Below, piece by piece: positions 7,738 to 17,643 of a stretch of 64,000 nucleotides of DNA (positions are counted from its first letter, which is position 1; the number at the start of each line of letters is the position of its first letter). The position numbers were made by a program, and so were the translations under genes. Where the stretch lies: contig MESA01000007.1 in assembly GCA_001770775.1 (NCBI GenBank), positions 179,274-243,273 on the forward strand, read 5' to 3'. This DNA comes from Burkholderiales bacterium RIFCSPHIGHO2_12_FULL_63_20 (GTDB taxonomy: Bacteria > Pseudomonadota > Gammaproteobacteria > Burkholderiales > Burkholderiaceae_C). The notes under the pieces were generated by a model, which saw nothing but the letters and a program-made list of their open reading frames with translations, did no database searches and was not told the DNA's origin.

Positions 7738-9735
7738 TTAGACGTCGATTTCCACCTCGTTGCCGTGCAGCTCCATCAGCTCACGCCGTGAGGCGGCCTC
7801 GCCCTTGCCCATCAGCTTGGTGAACGAATCTTCCGTGGCGTCAAAGCCCGGCTCGCCATAGGCCACCGGCAGCAGACGCCGCGTTTCCGGGTTCAGCGTC
7901 GTGTCCCACAGCTGCTCGGCATTCATCTCACCCAAGCCCTTGAAGCGGCTGATGCCCCAGCTGCCCTCGCGACACCCTTCCTTGCGCAGCTTGTCCAGCG
8001 TGGCGGTCAGCTCCCCCTCGTCCAGCGCATACAGCTTGGCCGCAGGCTTCTTGCCACGGGCGGGCGCGTCCACCCGGAACAGCGGCGGGCGGGCAATGTA
8101 GATGTGCCCCGTCTCGATCAACTTGGGGAAGTGGCGGAAGAACAGCGTCAGCAACAGCACCTGGATGTGCGAGCCGTCCACGTCAGCGTCCGACAGGATG
8201 CAGACCTTGCCGTAGCGCAGCCCGCTCAGATCGGGTTCGTCATTCGGGCCATGCGGGTCCACCCCGATCGCCACTGAAATGTCGTGGATTTCATTGTTCT
8301 TGAACAGCAGGTCGCGCTCCACCTCCCAGGCATTGAGCACCTTGCCGCGCAGCGGCAGCACCGCCTGCGTTTCCTTGTCCCGACCCATCTTGGCGCTGCC
8401 CCCGGCCGAATCCCCTTCCACCAGGAAGACTTCGTTCAGGCTGAGGTCACGGCTCTCGCAATCGGTCAGCTTGCCCGGCAGCACCGCCACGCCCGAGCCC
8501 TTCTTCTTCTCCACCTTCTGGCCCGCACGCTGGCGCGCCTGCGCCTGCTTGATCACCAGCTCGGCCAGCTTCTTGCCGTACTCCACATGCTGGCTCAGCC
8601 ACAGCTCCAGGCTGGGTTTGACGTAGGTGCTCACCAGCCGCAAGGCATCGCGGCTGTTCAAACGCTCCTTGGTCTGCCCCTGGAACTGCGGGTCCAGCAC
8701 CTTGGCACTCAGCACAAAGCTGGCGCGCGAAAACACGTCATCGGGCATCAGCTTCACGCCCTTGGGCATCAGCGAATGCATTTCGATGAAGCCCTTGACG
8801 GCCTGGAACAGCCCGTCCTTCAAACCGGACTCGTGCGTGCCGCCCGCCACCGTGGGGATCAGGTTGACGTAGCTCTCGCGCATGGGCGAGCCCTCTTCGG
8901 TGAAGGCCACGCACCAGGCGGCACCTTCCCCTTCGGCGAAGTTCTCGGTCTCACTGCCACTGGCGTACTGCTCGCCCTCGAACAGCGGGATCAGCGGGTC
9001 GACCGTCAGCGACTGCGTCAGGTAGTCGCGCAGGCCGCCCTTGTACAGCCAAGTTTGCACCTCGCCCGACTTTTCATGCGTCAGGGTGATCGTCACCCCC
9101 GGCATCAACACCGCCTTGCTGCGCAGCATGTGCACCAGCTCGCCCTTGGGCAAGTCGGCGCTCTCGAAATACTTGGCATCCGGCCACGCGCGCACCGTGG
9201 TGCCGTTCTTGCGGTCACCCGAAGCGGCGGGCCGCACCGTCACCGGCTCGATCACATCGCCGCCGCTGAAGGCCAGCGTCGCCACCTGCTTGTCGCGGCT
9301 CACCGTCACTTGCAGCCGGGTCGACAGCGCGTTGGTCACGCTCACGCCCACGCCGTGCAAGCCACCTGAGAAGCTGTACGCGCCGCCCGAGCCCTTGTCA
9401 AACTTGCCCCCGGCGTGCAGGCGCGTGAACACGATCTCGACCACGCTCACCCCTTCTTCCGGGTGCAGGCCAAAGGGAATGCCCCGGCCGTCGTCTTCCA
9501 CGCTGATCGAGCCATCGGTGTGCAGCGTCACCGCAATGCGCTTGCCAAACCCCGCCAGCGCCTCGTCGGCCGCGTTGTCGATCACCTCCTGGATGATGTG
9601 CAGGGGGTTGTCGGTCCGGGTGTACATGCCCGGACGCTGCTTGACGGGCTCCAGGCCCTTGAGAACACGGATCGAGCCCTCGCCGTATTCGGCGGTAGGC
9701 TGGGTGGAGGCTTTGACTGGCGGCTTGGATGACAT
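7738..9735 (-). CDS. parE: DNA topoisomerase IV subunit B
   Basis: This 665-residue protein has a GHKL ATPase with EVIDNAADEAL and DDGRGIPFG, a transducer domain, and a TOPRIM domain containing EGDSAGGSAKMGRD and the metal-binding LSDADVDGSHI. The length (about 665 rather than about 800) and the absence of the GyrB insertion identify ParE rather than GyrB. With ParC (not in this window) it decatenates daughter chromosomes in an ATP-dependent way. It ends head-to-tail with the kinase gene on the other strand, only nine bases apart, and starts 48 bases from the fliR stop. It is not part of the flagellar operon in function. Confidence 0.96.
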   Translation of the reverse strand: MSSKPPVKASTQPTAEYGEGSIRVLKGLEPVKQRPGMYTRTDNPLHIIQEVIDNAADEALAGFGKRIAVTLHTDGSISVEDDGRGIPFGLHPEEGVSVVEIVFTRLHAGGKFDKGSGGAYSFSGGLHGVGVSVTNALSTRLQVTVSRDKQVATLAFSGGDVIEPVTVRPAASGDRKNGTTVRAWPDAKYFESADLPKGELVHMLRSKAVLMPGVTITLTHEKSGEVQTWLYKGGLRDYLTQSLTVDPLIPLFEGEQYASGSETENFAEGEGAAWCVAFTEEGSPMRESYVNLIPTVAGGTHESGLKDGLFQAVKGFIEMHSLMPKGVKLMPDDVFSRASFVLSAKVLDPQFQGQTKERLNSRDALRLVSTYVKPSLELWLSQHVEYGKKLAELVIKQAQARQRAGQKVEKKKGSGVAVLPGKLTDCESRDLSLNEVFLVEGDSAGGSAKMGRDKETQAVLPLRGKVLNAWEVERDLLFKNNEIHDISVAIGVDPHGPNDEPDLSGLRYGKVCILSDADVDGSHIQVLLLTLFFRHFPKLIETGHIYIARPPLFRVDAPARGKKPAAKLYALDEGELTATLDKLRKEGCREGSWGISRFKGLGEMNAEQLWDTTLNPETRRLLPVAYGEPGFDATEDSFTKLMGKGEAASRRELMELHGNEVEIDV

Positions 9736-9785
9736 CCCGCAATTCTACGAACGAACCACGTGCCCCCCGGCCGACGCATCGGGTT

Positions 9786-10547
9786 TTACTGGAAGTAGCC
9801 CATCATCCGCTCCAGCGCCATGCTCAAAGGCACCTCCATCATGGGCAAGGTCAGCCACAAGCCCGTGAAACCCACGGACAGTGTCACCGGGAAACCAATG
9901 GAGAACACGTTCATCTGCGGCGCCACCCGGGCGATCAGCCCCAGCACCATGTTGACCAGTAACAGCATGGACACCACCGGCAGCGCGATCCACAGCCCCA
10001 GCTTGAAGATCTCCGCGCCCCAGACCTGCGGCTGCACCTGATTGAGGAAAGCCAGCGGTTCAGGCGACACCGGAAAGGCGTGGAAACTCTGCAGCACCGC
10101 CCCCGTCAGCAGCAAATGCCCGTTCATGACGATGAACAACCACAGCGACACCGTGCCAAAAAAGCGGCTCACGGCCGTGGCCTGGTTGCCCATCATCGGG
10201 TCAAAGAAACTGGCGAAGTTCAGGCCCATCTGTAGCCCGATCAACTCCCCCGCAAACTCGACCGCGGCAAACACCACCCGCGCGGCAAAACCCATGGTCA
10301 GGCCAATCAACACCTGCTGGATGATCACCATCACCGCCTGCGGTGAATTGATCGCAATGTCCGGCATCGGTGGCAGGCTCGGCTGCGCGCAGATCACGAT
10401 CAGAATGGCCAGCGACAAGCGCACCCGACGCGGAATGGTCTTTTGAGACAGCACCGGCGCAGTAGTGAAGATGCCGGCCACGCGGAAAAACGCCCACAAC
10501 CAGGGCGTGATCCAGGCCAGCACCTGCGCTTCGGTGAAGCTGACCAC
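9786..10547 (-). CDS. fliR: Flagellar biosynthesis protein FliR
   Basis: This 253-residue inner-membrane protein of the flagellar type III export gate completes the FliP-FliQ-FliR helical assembly. It opens with FTEAQVLAWITPWLWAFFRV and shows several hydrophobic helices; the length is normal. Translation appears to begin at GTG directly after the fliQ stop, with no ATG nearby, so coupled reinitiation is likely. It is the last gene of the fliF-to-fliR operon. Confidence 0.95.
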   Translation of the reverse strand: MVSFTEAQVLAWITPWLWAFFRVAGIFTTAPVLSQKTIPRRVRLSLAILIVICAQPSLPPMPDIAINSPQAVMVIIQQVLIGLTMGFAARVVFAAVEFAGELIGLQMGLNFASFFDPMMGNQATAVSRFFGTVSLWLFIVMNGHLLLTGAVLQSFHAFPVSPEPLAFLNQVQPQVWGAEIFKLGLWIALPVVSMLLLVNMVLGLIARVAPQMNVFSIGFPVTLSVGFTGLWLTLPMMEVPLSMALERMMGYFQ

Positions 10548-10817
10548 TCAGCCCACCACGCTCGGGATCGACAGCAACACGCCGCGAATGTAGTCCACCA
10601 AAGTGGACAGCATCCACGGACCGGCCAGGCCCAGCGTCGCAAACGCAGCCAGCAGCTTGGGCACGAACGACAGCGTCGCTTCGTGGATCTGCGTGGCCGC
10701 CTGGAAGATGGACACCACCAGCCCGACCGCCAGCACCACCAGCACGATGGGGCCGCACACGATCAAGAGGGTCAACAGCCCATCACGGGCAATCGTCAAT
10801 ACCTGTTGGGACTCCAT
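10548..10817 (-). CDS. fliQ: Flagellar biosynthesis protein FliQ
   Basis: This 89-residue protein has two hydrophobic helices and the family segments VLAVGLVVSIFQAATQI and ATLSFVPKL. Several copies assemble around the FliP ring in the export gate. Length and position between fliP and fliR are canonical, and the spacing is tight on both sides (11 bases from fliP, none to fliR). Confidence 0.97.
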   Translation of the reverse strand: MESQQVLTIARDGLLTLLIVCGPIVLVVLAVGLVVSIFQAATQIHEATLSFVPKLLAAFATLGLAGPWMLSTLVDYIRGVLLSIPSVVG

Positions 10818-10828
10818 GATCCGCCCCT

Positions 10829-11611
10829 CTACTGCACAAAGCTCGCGGCCAGCGAACCCAGCAACAGGTTCCAGCCATCGGCCAGCACAAACAACATCAG
10901 CTTGAAGGGCAAAGCCACCATCACCGGCGACAGCATCATCATCCCCAGGCTCATCAGCACACTGGCCACGATCATGTCGATCACCAGGAAGGGAATGAAG
11001 ATCAAAAACCCGATCTGGAAAGCCGACTTCAGCTCACTGGTCACAAACGCCGGCACCAGAACGCGCAAGGGCACCGTCTCGGGCGTCACCTGACCTTCCA
11101 ACTTGGCCAGACGCGTGAACAGCCCCAGGTCGGACTGACGCGTCTGCTTGAGCATGAAGGCGCGCATGGGGCCCTGCCCGCGCTCCAGCGCCTCGTTGAA
11201 CGAAATCTGGTTGGCCGCGAAGGGCTCGTAAGCCTCTTTGTAGACCTTGTCCAGCGTCGGCCCCATCACGAACATCGTGAGGAACAGCGACAAGCCGATG
11301 ATCACCTGGTTGGGCGGCGACGACGCCGTGCCCAGCGCTTGGCGCATCAGGCTCAGCACGATCACGATGCGGGTGAAACCCGTCATCATCAACAGCATGG
11401 CCGGCAGAAAACTCAGCGCCGTGAAAAACAGCAGCGTCTGAATCGGCACCGAGTAGCTGTTGCCGCCCCCCTGGCCCACCATCAACGGCAAGCCGGCCCC
11501 GGTCGGCGCAACGGCCGTCTGGGCCATCACCACGGTACCCAGGCCCGCCAGACCCAGGGCCACGCCCCACTTGGCGAACCTCGCCCACGTCATCGTGCCT
11601 GCCTGCATCAT
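10829..11611 (-). CDS. fliP: Flagellar biosynthesis protein FliP
   Basis: This 260-residue core of the export gate has an N-terminal cleavable signal ([18 protein letters not shown]), a [20 protein letters not shown] helix, the [16 protein letters not shown] motif and the C-terminal family region with [20 protein letters not shown]. Two adjacent ATGs (11611 and 11608) overlap the fliO stop; I give the first. A longer frame exists upstream but only reads through fliO out of frame and is not credible. FliP pentamers nucleate FliQ and FliR. Confidence 0.96.
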   Translation of the reverse strand: MMQAGTMTWARFAKWGVALGLAGLGTVVMAQTAVAPTGAGLPLMVGQGGGNSYSVPIQTLLFFTALSFLPAMLLMMTGFTRIVIVLSLMRQALGTASSPPNQVIIGLSLFLTMFVMGPTLDKVYKEAYEPFAANQISFNEALERGQGPMRAFMLKQTRQSDLGLFTRLAKLEGQVTPETVPLRVLVPAFVTSELKSAFQIGFLIFIPFLVIDMIVASVLMSLGMMMLSPVMVALPFKLMLFVLADGWNLLLGSLAASFVQ

Positions 11612-11973
11612 TGGGGCTCCTGACGTTTGGCCAGCTTGCTGCGCAACAGCGACGCGAACTGGGGCGGAAGAGCCGAAGCCTCGCCCGGTGCCACCGGCGG
11701 GCTCAAAGGCGCCATGCTGTGCAAAGTGTTGATCTGCTGCGAGGTCACCCCCAACACCAGCCAGGTGCGGGACTCGCCCTCGCCCACCTCGACGGTGACG
11801 ATGCGCTGCCCGGGGCCCAGATTCACATTGCCGACCGTCCGCACGGGCGCGGCAGTGCCGCCCATCGCGCCATTGGCCAAGCCCGAGCGCTTGAGCAGCC
11901 ACAGGCTGACCGGGATCAGCGCCACGATCACCACAAACCAAACGATCAACAAACCCGTCGATGCCATGTCCAT
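11608..11973 (-). CDS. fliO: Flagellar protein FliO
   Basis: This 121-residue bitopic membrane protein has one N-terminal helix ([20 protein letters not shown]) followed by a basic linker and a small beta-rich cytoplasmic domain with [12 protein letters not shown] and TWLVLGVT. FliO is a transient scaffold that helps FliP rings form. The sequence family is weakly conserved, so the call rests on topology, motif and its position between fliN and fliP. Its stop overlaps the fliP start codons. Confidence 0.9.
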   Translation of the reverse strand: MDMASTGLLIVWFVVIVALIPVSLWLLKRSGLANGAMGGTAAPVRTVGNVNLGPGQRIVTVEVGEGESRTWLVLGVTSQQINTLHSMAPLSPPVAPGEASALPPQFASLLRSKLAKRQEPQ

Positions 11974-11995
11974 CTTGCGTGTCCGTGATCCGTGC

Positions 11996-12487
11996 TCAGT
12001 TGCCGCGACTCAGGCGACGCATGCGCTCCGAGGGCGTGACGATGTCGGTCAGACGGATACCGAACTTGTCATTGACCACCACCACCTCGCCCTGGGCGAT
12101 CAGGAAGCCGTTGACCAGCACGTCCATGGGCTCACCGGCCAGCGCATCCAACTCGACCACCGAACCCTGCGCCAATTGCAGGATGTTCTTGATGGGAATA
12201 CGCGTGCGCCCCAACTCCACCGTCAGTTGCACGGGGATGTCGAGGATCATGTTGATGTCGTTGCCCGCCGGCATGGCTGGGGCGGACGAGCCGAAATTGG
12301 CAAACGCGGCGGGCGTGGCCTGCTGCACCGGATCGCTCACTTCGCTCGCGGCCGAGCTGAACGGGTCAGAGGCCAGGCCAGCCGAAGGCGTGGTGGCCTG
12401 CTGAGCCAGCGCGGCCTCCCACTCGGCGGCCATCGCGTCCTGCTCGGCATCGGCGCCCGGGGGCGAGAATTCTGCGGGGTCAGACAT
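11996..12487 (-). CDS. fliN: Flagellar motor switch protein FliN
   Basis: This 163-residue C-ring protein has a variable acidic, Ala-rich N-terminal region of about 75 residues followed by a SpoA domain (ILDIPVQLTVELGRTRIPIK, then GEVVVVNDKFGIRLTDIV). Start ATG 12487 has a GGAG Shine-Dalgarno a few bases upstream and overlaps the end of fliM by eight bases; an in-frame TTG four codons upstream is less likely. It controls rotation direction with FliM and FliG and docks the FliH-FliI ATPase complex. Confidence 0.95.
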   Translation of the reverse strand: MSDPAEFSPPGADAEQDAMAAEWEAALAQQATTPSAGLASDPFSSAASEVSDPVQQATPAAFANFGSSAPAMPAGNDINMILDIPVQLTVELGRTRIPIKNILQLAQGSVVELDALAGEPMDVLVNGFLIAQGEVVVVNDKFGIRLTDIVTPSERMRRLSRGN

Positions 12488-13481
12488 TGTGATCTCCAAT
12501 CCAACCAGTATGGCCGGACGTCAATAATTGGTTCACACGGAGCGCGTACTTACCGTTCGACGTCCCGTAATAGCTATCAAACACAGGCACCCCGTCCACT
12601 TTCGCCTGGATGACCTTCTCCAGATCGAGCTCAATGAAATCCCCCGGCTTGAGCGACAGCAACTGCTCCACGGTGGCCGGGGCGTGCCCCAGTTCGGCCA
12701 CCAACTCCACCTCGGCCGACTGAATCTGCTGCGTCAGCAGCTTGACCCAACGGCGGTCCGGCTCCACCGAGTCCCCCTGAATCGACGAGAACAGGATGTC
12801 ACGGATCGGCTCAAAGGTCGCGTAGGGAATGCAGAAGTGGATGGTGCCCGTCGCATCGCCGATTTCCAGCGTGAACGAGCAGCACACCACAATCTCACCA
12901 GGCGTGGCGACTGTGGCGAACTGTGGCTGCATCTCTGAGCGCTGGTAATCCAGCTCAATCGGGTAGATGCCCTGCCACGACTTCTTGTATTCCTCGGTGA
13001 TCACGTCCACCAGACGGCGGATGATGCGCTGTTCGGTCGCCGAAAAATCGCGCCCTTCGATGCGTGTGTGGAACTTGCCCGCCCCGCCAAACAAGGCGTC
13101 AATGACCGAGAACACCAGCGTCGGCTCACAAACGATCAGACCGGAACCCCGCAAGGGGCGCACAGCCATGATGTTGAAGTTGGTGGGCACCACGATTTCG
13201 CGCAGGAAGGCGCTGTACTTTTGCACCTTGATGCTGCCCACCGACACCTCGGGCGACTTGCGGATGAAGTTGAACAGCCCGATGCGGATGTTGCGCGCAA
13301 ACCGCTCGTTGACGATCTCCATCGTGGGCATGCGCCCACGCACGATCCGCTCCTGCTGCGCGAGGTTGTAGTCGCGCACGCCCTCCGTTGGCGCCTCTTC
13401 CTGCTCCAGCTTCTGGCTTTCGCCTGTGATGCCCTGCAGGAGGGCATCCACTTCGTCTTGAGAGAGGATTTGCTGATTCAT
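12480..13481 (-). CDS. fliM: Flagellar motor switch protein FliM
   Basis: This 333-residue C-ring protein has the N-terminal CheY-binding peptide ILSQDEVDALLQGI (residues 5-18), a central CheC-like domain (GSGLIVCEPTLVFSVIDALFG, in part) and a C-terminal SpoA domain. Length and order of domains are normal. It binds phospho-CheY to switch rotation. It lies 45 bases after fliL and overlaps fliN. Confidence 0.97.
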   Translation of the reverse strand: MNQQILSQDEVDALLQGITGESQKLEQEEAPTEGVRDYNLAQQERIVRGRMPTMEIVNERFARNIRIGLFNFIRKSPEVSVGSIKVQKYSAFLREIVVPTNFNIMAVRPLRGSGLIVCEPTLVFSVIDALFGGAGKFHTRIEGRDFSATEQRIIRRLVDVITEEYKKSWQGIYPIELDYQRSEMQPQFATVATPGEIVVCCSFTLEIGDATGTIHFCIPYATFEPIRDILFSSIQGDSVEPDRRWVKLLTQQIQSAEVELVAELGHAPATVEQLLSLKPGDFIELDLEKVIQAKVDGVPVFDSYYGTSNGKYALRVNQLLTSGHTGWIGDHNV

Positions 13482-13526
13482 GGCCGGTGGCTTGCTGGAG
13501 AGGTGATCAAGAGACTCGACGACCGC

Positions 13527-14183
13527 TCACTGGATGATGAAGTTCGCGTAGTGCACTTGCAAGATGGGGTTGTAGGACTCCACCTTCTTTTTCTTACGCT
13601 TCTTGGGAGCAGGGGCTGGCTCTTCGGCATCGGCATCGGCCTGGGCCGACGGCTCCGCCACCACTTCAGGCTCCGGCTCGGTGATCTCATAGCCCATGGC
13701 ACGCGCGGCGCCACGCTGAATCTCGCCCGCCAACTGAATCTTGCCTTCGGCTGTCAGCAACTCCGTGGCCGTCTTGCGAGACAGAATCAGCAATATGGCG
13801 TTGCGAATCGCTGGCATGTACAGCTTCATCTGGTCGCCCACCTTGGCGTCGTCCACCTGCAGGTTGATGCCGATCTGGGCGAAACGCTCCGTCTCGCGGT
13901 CAGCCAGGTTCACGATGAAAGGCTCCAGCGGCACGAAGATGGGCGGCGCGCTCGGATCGATTTTGGGCTTGTCTTTGGCGGGCTCCGCCTGAGACACGGT
14001 CTCTGCCCCATCCTCACCCTCGTCAGCTTGATGCGACATGTTCTTCTTCATCAGCAGGAGGGCCCCACCACCGGCGAGCAGCAGAAGCACCACCACCCCC
14101 ACCACAATGAGGATGAGCTTCTTCTTCGACCCCTTTCCTGGGGCCTTGCCTTCGACCTGATTGGCCGCGGGGGCAGCTGACAT
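13527..14183 (-). CDS. fliL: Flagellar basal-body-associated protein FliL
   Basis: This 218-residue single-pass inner-membrane protein has a short cytoplasmic N-terminus with KGSKKK, a membrane helix (LILIVVGVVVLLLLAGGGAL), an acidic periplasmic linker, and the FliL domain from about VPLEPFIVNLAD to near residue 145. It ends with an unusual acidic, then basic tail (KKRKKKK) before a short hydrophobic end; the tail makes it longer than most FliL proteins (~160-180 residues). ATG 14183 has AGGAG eight bases upstream. It stabilises stator units around the motor. Confidence 0.94.
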   Translation of the reverse strand: MSAAPAANQVEGKAPGKGSKKKLILIVVGVVVLLLLAGGGALLLMKKNMSHQADEGEDGAETVSQAEPAKDKPKIDPSAPPIFVPLEPFIVNLADRETERFAQIGINLQVDDAKVGDQMKLYMPAIRNAILLILSRKTATELLTAEGKIQLAGEIQRGAARAMGYEITEPEPEVVAEPSAQADADAEEPAPAPKKRKKKKVESYNPILQVHYANFIIQ

Positions 14184-14210
14184 TCGCGTATCTCCTGGAT
14201 GACAAGGTGC

Positions 14211-14227
14211 GTGCCTCAAACAGGCAC
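14211..14227. repeat. Inverted repeat in the fliL upstream region
   Basis: A 6-bp perfect inverted repeat (GTGCCT, 5-base loop, AGGCAC) lies 28-44 bases upstream of the fliL ATG, within the 139-base gap between fliK and fliL. That gap is the largest inside the operon. The repeat could be a hairpin in the message or an operator; nothing more can be said. Confidence 0.4.
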
Positions 14228-14322
14228 CACCCCATAGGTGGATTATTCGAAGTCAGCGCGACAATGAAGAATCAATAAGCGGCGTGAAACACACCTGATT
14301 CTCCGCCCAGGCGGTCATCACC

Positions 14323-15687
14323 TCAAGCGTAGAGGTCCAGTCCGCCGGGACGCCCGGCACGCGGGGCACTGACACCCCGCATGAAGGCGGCATCTCCCTC
14401 ATCCTCTGATGCCGAAGCGGCAGAGGATGCGGAGGACACCCCACGCGCCCCTTCAGAAGGGGCTGACTGCTGCCCGAATGACTGCTGGGCGGTCTGGGAA
14501 GACACCCCCCCACCCGTCAGATTCAGACCCACATCGCTCAAGGCCGACGACAGCGCAGACAGGCTGGCTTCGATGGCTTTTCTCGTTTCTGCTGCTGCGG
14601 CAGCAAAATCGACCTGTGCCGATTGTCCCTCAAGTGCGATCTTCACCTGAATGGGCCCCATGTCGGCGGGGTTGAGGTGCAGCTCGGCCGTCATGGGCCC
14701 ATCGGTGCGCGCGGTATTCACCCAGAGGCTGACCTTGTCGGCCAGCGCCTGACTGAAATCGGCATGTCCAAATGGCGTCGGCAAGGTGGCAGACTCATGA
14801 CGCGGTGCGTTTGATGGCGTCAAGCCACCCGGACGAACGTTCACGCCTGCGGCCAGGCCCGACAGCGCCCCCACATCCCCCTTGGCCTCCAACGAAGACT
14901 CCGTCGCGCCCGCACGGCCCAGCATCGCTTCCACCTGCAAACCTGCCAAGGCTGTGGTTTGCTGCCACTGCGAGGGATCCAGCGCGACGCCGCTCGCCTG
15001 CGCGTCGGTGTCGAGTGCGGCTTGCGCAGCTGGGTCGGTCTCAGACGCGGCGAGTTCAGCCAAGTTGAGCTCGCCTTCAGCGCTCAGATCCCGGGCTCCT
15101 TCGGCCAAAGCCTCAGCCCCGGTCACGGCGACGGGCTTGGCCTCCGGCAGCAAGCCCGCCAGCCAGGCCATCATGCCCGCGGGGTCACCAGCGGCGGGCT
15201 TGGCCTCACCGCTCGCGTCGGATGCCTCAGCCCCACGCTCCGCTTCAGCCGTCGGTTTGGCCTTGGCAGACTCAGCCGCCGGGCGCTCAGCACGCCGTGA
15301 TGCATCGCCGGGGACGGAACGCTCTGCTTGGGCCTGCGTCGGCAGTTTGCCCGTCTGGGCACCCTGCTCGGATGCCAGGGCCGCCTGGGCCTGCTGCTGT
15401 CGTGCACGTGACAGCGCCTGCTCATTGGCGCGCGCCGTGGCCAAGGCCTTCGCAGCCGGGTCGTTCGACGGCGCCTGACGCTCGGCCGCTTTGGCGGGTG
15501 CCTTGGGCGCAGGCGCATCGCGCGTGGCCGAGGTCTGTTGGCTCATCAGACTGGCGAAACTCTGCGGTGCAACCTGCGCTTGCGCACCGCGGGCGTGTGC
15601 CTGCAGGCGGGCAACCATTTCGCTGGACCCCGACACGCCGACCTGGCCCGGTCCGTTCATCACGGATGACTTGATGGGTGTGCTCAT
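14323..15687 (-). CDS. fliK: Flagellar hook-length control protein FliK
   Basis: This 454-residue protein has an Ala/Glu-rich, low-complexity N-terminal two-thirds typical of the molecular ruler part. The conserved C-terminal hook-length domain runs from about FSQALADKVSLWV through MTAELHLNPADMGPIQVKI to the Ala-rich helix that follows. It is secreted during hook assembly and switches export specificity through FlhB. It ends 139 bases before fliL and begins 10 bases after fliJ. The low-complexity region makes the exact relatives hard to judge, but the C-terminal motif is clear. Confidence 0.95.
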   Translation of the reverse strand: MSTPIKSSVMNGPGQVGVSGSSEMVARLQAHARGAQAQVAPQSFASLMSQQTSATRDAPAPKAPAKAAERQAPSNDPAAKALATARANEQALSRARQQQAQAALASEQGAQTGKLPTQAQAERSVPGDASRRAERPAAESAKAKPTAEAERGAEASDASGEAKPAAGDPAGMMAWLAGLLPEAKPVAVTGAEALAEGARDLSAEGELNLAELAASETDPAAQAALDTDAQASGVALDPSQWQQTTALAGLQVEAMLGRAGATESSLEAKGDVGALSGLAAGVNVRPGGLTPSNAPRHESATLPTPFGHADFSQALADKVSLWVNTARTDGPMTAELHLNPADMGPIQVKIALEGQSAQVDFAAAAAETRKAIEASLSALSSALSDVGLNLTGGGVSSQTAQQSFGQQSAPSEGARGVSSASSAASASEDEGDAAFMRGVSAPRAGRPGGLDLYA

Positions 15688-15697
15688 GTCGAAATCC

Positions 15698-16180
15698 TCA
15701 CAAAGATGTACTGGCCAGCGGGTTGACGCCGCCTGGCATGGACGCCGAGAGGCGCGAGGCGCGAGAGGCCATCTCGTCGGTCGCCTTTTGCTCCTGGCGA
15801 GACAGGCGCGCGCGTTGCTCCAGCAGACGCTTGTCGATCAGTTTGGACACGGCGGCCACGCGGCGCTCCCGCTCAATCAACTCCAGGCGGCTGCGCTCCA
15901 TCAAGGCCTGAGCCTGGACCACTTGCTGGTCTTGCGCGCCCACCGCATCACCCAGCCGCTGCATGAAATCCTGATAGCAACGCACGATCTCCATGCCGCC
16001 GGACTGCCGAAACTGCGCCTGCCAGCGATTCTGGTAGTCGTGGCGCCAGTCGGTGAGGGACTGCGCCTGCTGACGCGCCGCCTCATAGGTCTTGCGCCGG
16101 GCTTCGTGCACAGCGACGGCCTCGTCCCGGGCCTTTTCGGCAGCCTCCAGCACGATCAGCAGCGATTGCGTGGCACTCAT
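15698..16180 (-). CDS. fliJ: Flagellar export protein FliJ
   Basis: This ~160-residue, charged, helical coiled-coil protein has heptads throughout (LEAAEKARDEAVAVHEARRK near the start, a RERRVAAVSKLIDKR helix later). FliJ is a stalk-like component of the export ATPase that contacts FlhA and FliI. Two in-frame ATGs both have Shine-Dalgarno-like sequences: 16180 (GGGAG) and 16201 (GAGGAG). The shorter form was chosen because family members normally begin close to the first helix. Position between fliI and fliK supports the call. Confidence 0.9.
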   Translation of the reverse strand: MSATQSLLIVLEAAEKARDEAVAVHEARRKTYEAARQQAQSLTDWRHDYQNRWQAQFRQSGGMEIVRCYQDFMQRLGDAVGAQDQQVVQAQALMERSRLELIERERRVAAVSKLIDKRLLEQRARLSRQEQKATDEMASRASRLSASMPGGVNPLASTSL

Positions 16181-16221
16181 GAATCTGTCTCCCGCCCCCA
16201 TCAGGGGCTCCTCTCAGCCTA

Positions 16222-17643
16222 TCACTGCGCGACGATCTGGTGAAGGGCTTCCACACTGTCCGGCATGTGGGCCGGCGTGTGCATACCCTGCTGCAGCAAC
16301 TTCACCATCACCGGGTGCGAACGCACCGCCTGGTCCAGATCGTGATCGTGCCCGGGCACATAGGCCCCCAACTGGATCAGATCGCGGGCCTTGCTGTACT
16401 TGGACCACAACTGCCGAAACCGGCGCGCATCATCGATATGTTGAGGCTCCGCGACATTCGTCATCACCCGAGAAGCGGACCTTTCTATGTCAATTGCCGG
16501 AAAATGTCCGGATTCCGCAAGTTCGCGGGACAAGACGATGTGCCCGTCGAGGATGGCGCGTGCCGCATCGGCGATCGGATCCTGCTGGTCATCGCCTTCG
16601 GACAACACGGTGTAGAACGCCGTGATGGAGCCATGGCCGTTCAGGCCGTTGCCGCTGCGCTCCACCAGTTGCGGCAATTTGGCAAAACACGAGGGTGGAT
16701 AGCCCTTGGTGGCCGGTGGCTCGCCAATGGCCAGGGCAATTTCACGCTGTGCCATCGCATACCGGGTCAGCGAGTCCATCAACAACAGCACATGCAGACC
16801 CTGATCGCGGAAATGCTCGGCAATCGCCGTGGCGTAGTTGGCGCCCTGCATTCGCGTCAGCGGCGGTGCGTCGGCGGGCGCGGCCACCACCACCGAGCGG
16901 GCCAGCCCTTCTTCGCCCAGAATGTCCTCGATGAATTCCTTGACTTCGCGGCCCCGTTCGCCAATCAGGCCCACCACGATCACATCGGCCTGCGTGTAGC
17001 GGGCCATCATGCCCAGCAGCACGCTCTTGCCCACGCCCGAGCCCGCAAACAGGCCCAGACGCTGGCCGCGCCCCACCGTGAGCATGGCATTGATCGCCCT
17101 CACCCCGGTGTCCAGAGACTGGCGCACCGGGTCCCGGTCCATGGCATTGATGGCCCGACGCACCAGTGGCTCGCTGCGCACGTCCTGCAGCGGCCCTTTG
17201 CGGTCCATCGGCTCGCCCTGGGCATTGACCACCCGACCCAGCAGCCCATCGCCAATGGGCATGTGACGGGTGCGGTCTTCGCTGCGCCGCCACGGGTGGT
17301 TCACCTGGCCCAGCCTCGGCGGGTTCACGGGCGTGCTCACGGGCACCACCCGGGCACCACTGGCCAGACCATGCACCTCGGCCGTCGGCATCAGATAGGC
17401 ACGGTCACCGGCAAAGCCCACCACCTCGGCCAGCACCGGGGTTTTTTCGACCCGGCTCTCAGAGTGAATCTCGCACACCGCGCCCACGGGCAGACGCAAA
17501 CCTGCCGCCTCCAGCACCAGCCCGGCCACGCGCACCAGCTTTCCCTGACTCTCCAGTGGCATAGGCGTGGCCACACAGCGATCCAGGTCGTCCAGATACC
17601 GGTTCCAGCTGTCCAGCAGAGTGCTTTTGGCCCGCGCGTTCAT
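16222..17643 (-). CDS. fliI: Flagellum-specific ATP synthase FliI
   Basis: This 473-residue F1-beta-like ATPase energises export. It has Walker A AGSGVGKS at 200-207, the [14 protein letters not shown] region, Walker B-like [17 protein letters not shown], and the family segment SLLEGDDQ-like (here [14 protein letters not shown]). Length is normal. Its ATG overlaps the fliH stop (ATGA), matching the physical FliH2-FliI complex. Confidence 0.97.
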   Translation of the reverse strand: MNARAKSTLLDSWNRYLDDLDRCVATPMPLESQGKLVRVAGLVLEAAGLRLPVGAVCEIHSESRVEKTPVLAEVVGFAGDRAYLMPTAEVHGLASGARVVPVSTPVNPPRLGQVNHPWRRSEDRTRHMPIGDGLLGRVVNAQGEPMDRKGPLQDVRSEPLVRRAINAMDRDPVRQSLDTGVRAINAMLTVGRGQRLGLFAGSGVGKSVLLGMMARYTQADVIVVGLIGERGREVKEFIEDILGEEGLARSVVVAAPADAPPLTRMQGANYATAIAEHFRDQGLHVLLLMDSLTRYAMAQREIALAIGEPPATKGYPPSCFAKLPQLVERSGNGLNGHGSITAFYTVLSEGDDQQDPIADAARAILDGHIVLSRELAESGHFPAIDIERSASRVMTNVAEPQHIDDARRFRQLWSKYSKARDLIQLGAYVPGHDHDLDQAVRSHPVMVKLLQQGMHTPAHMPDSVEALHQIVAQ

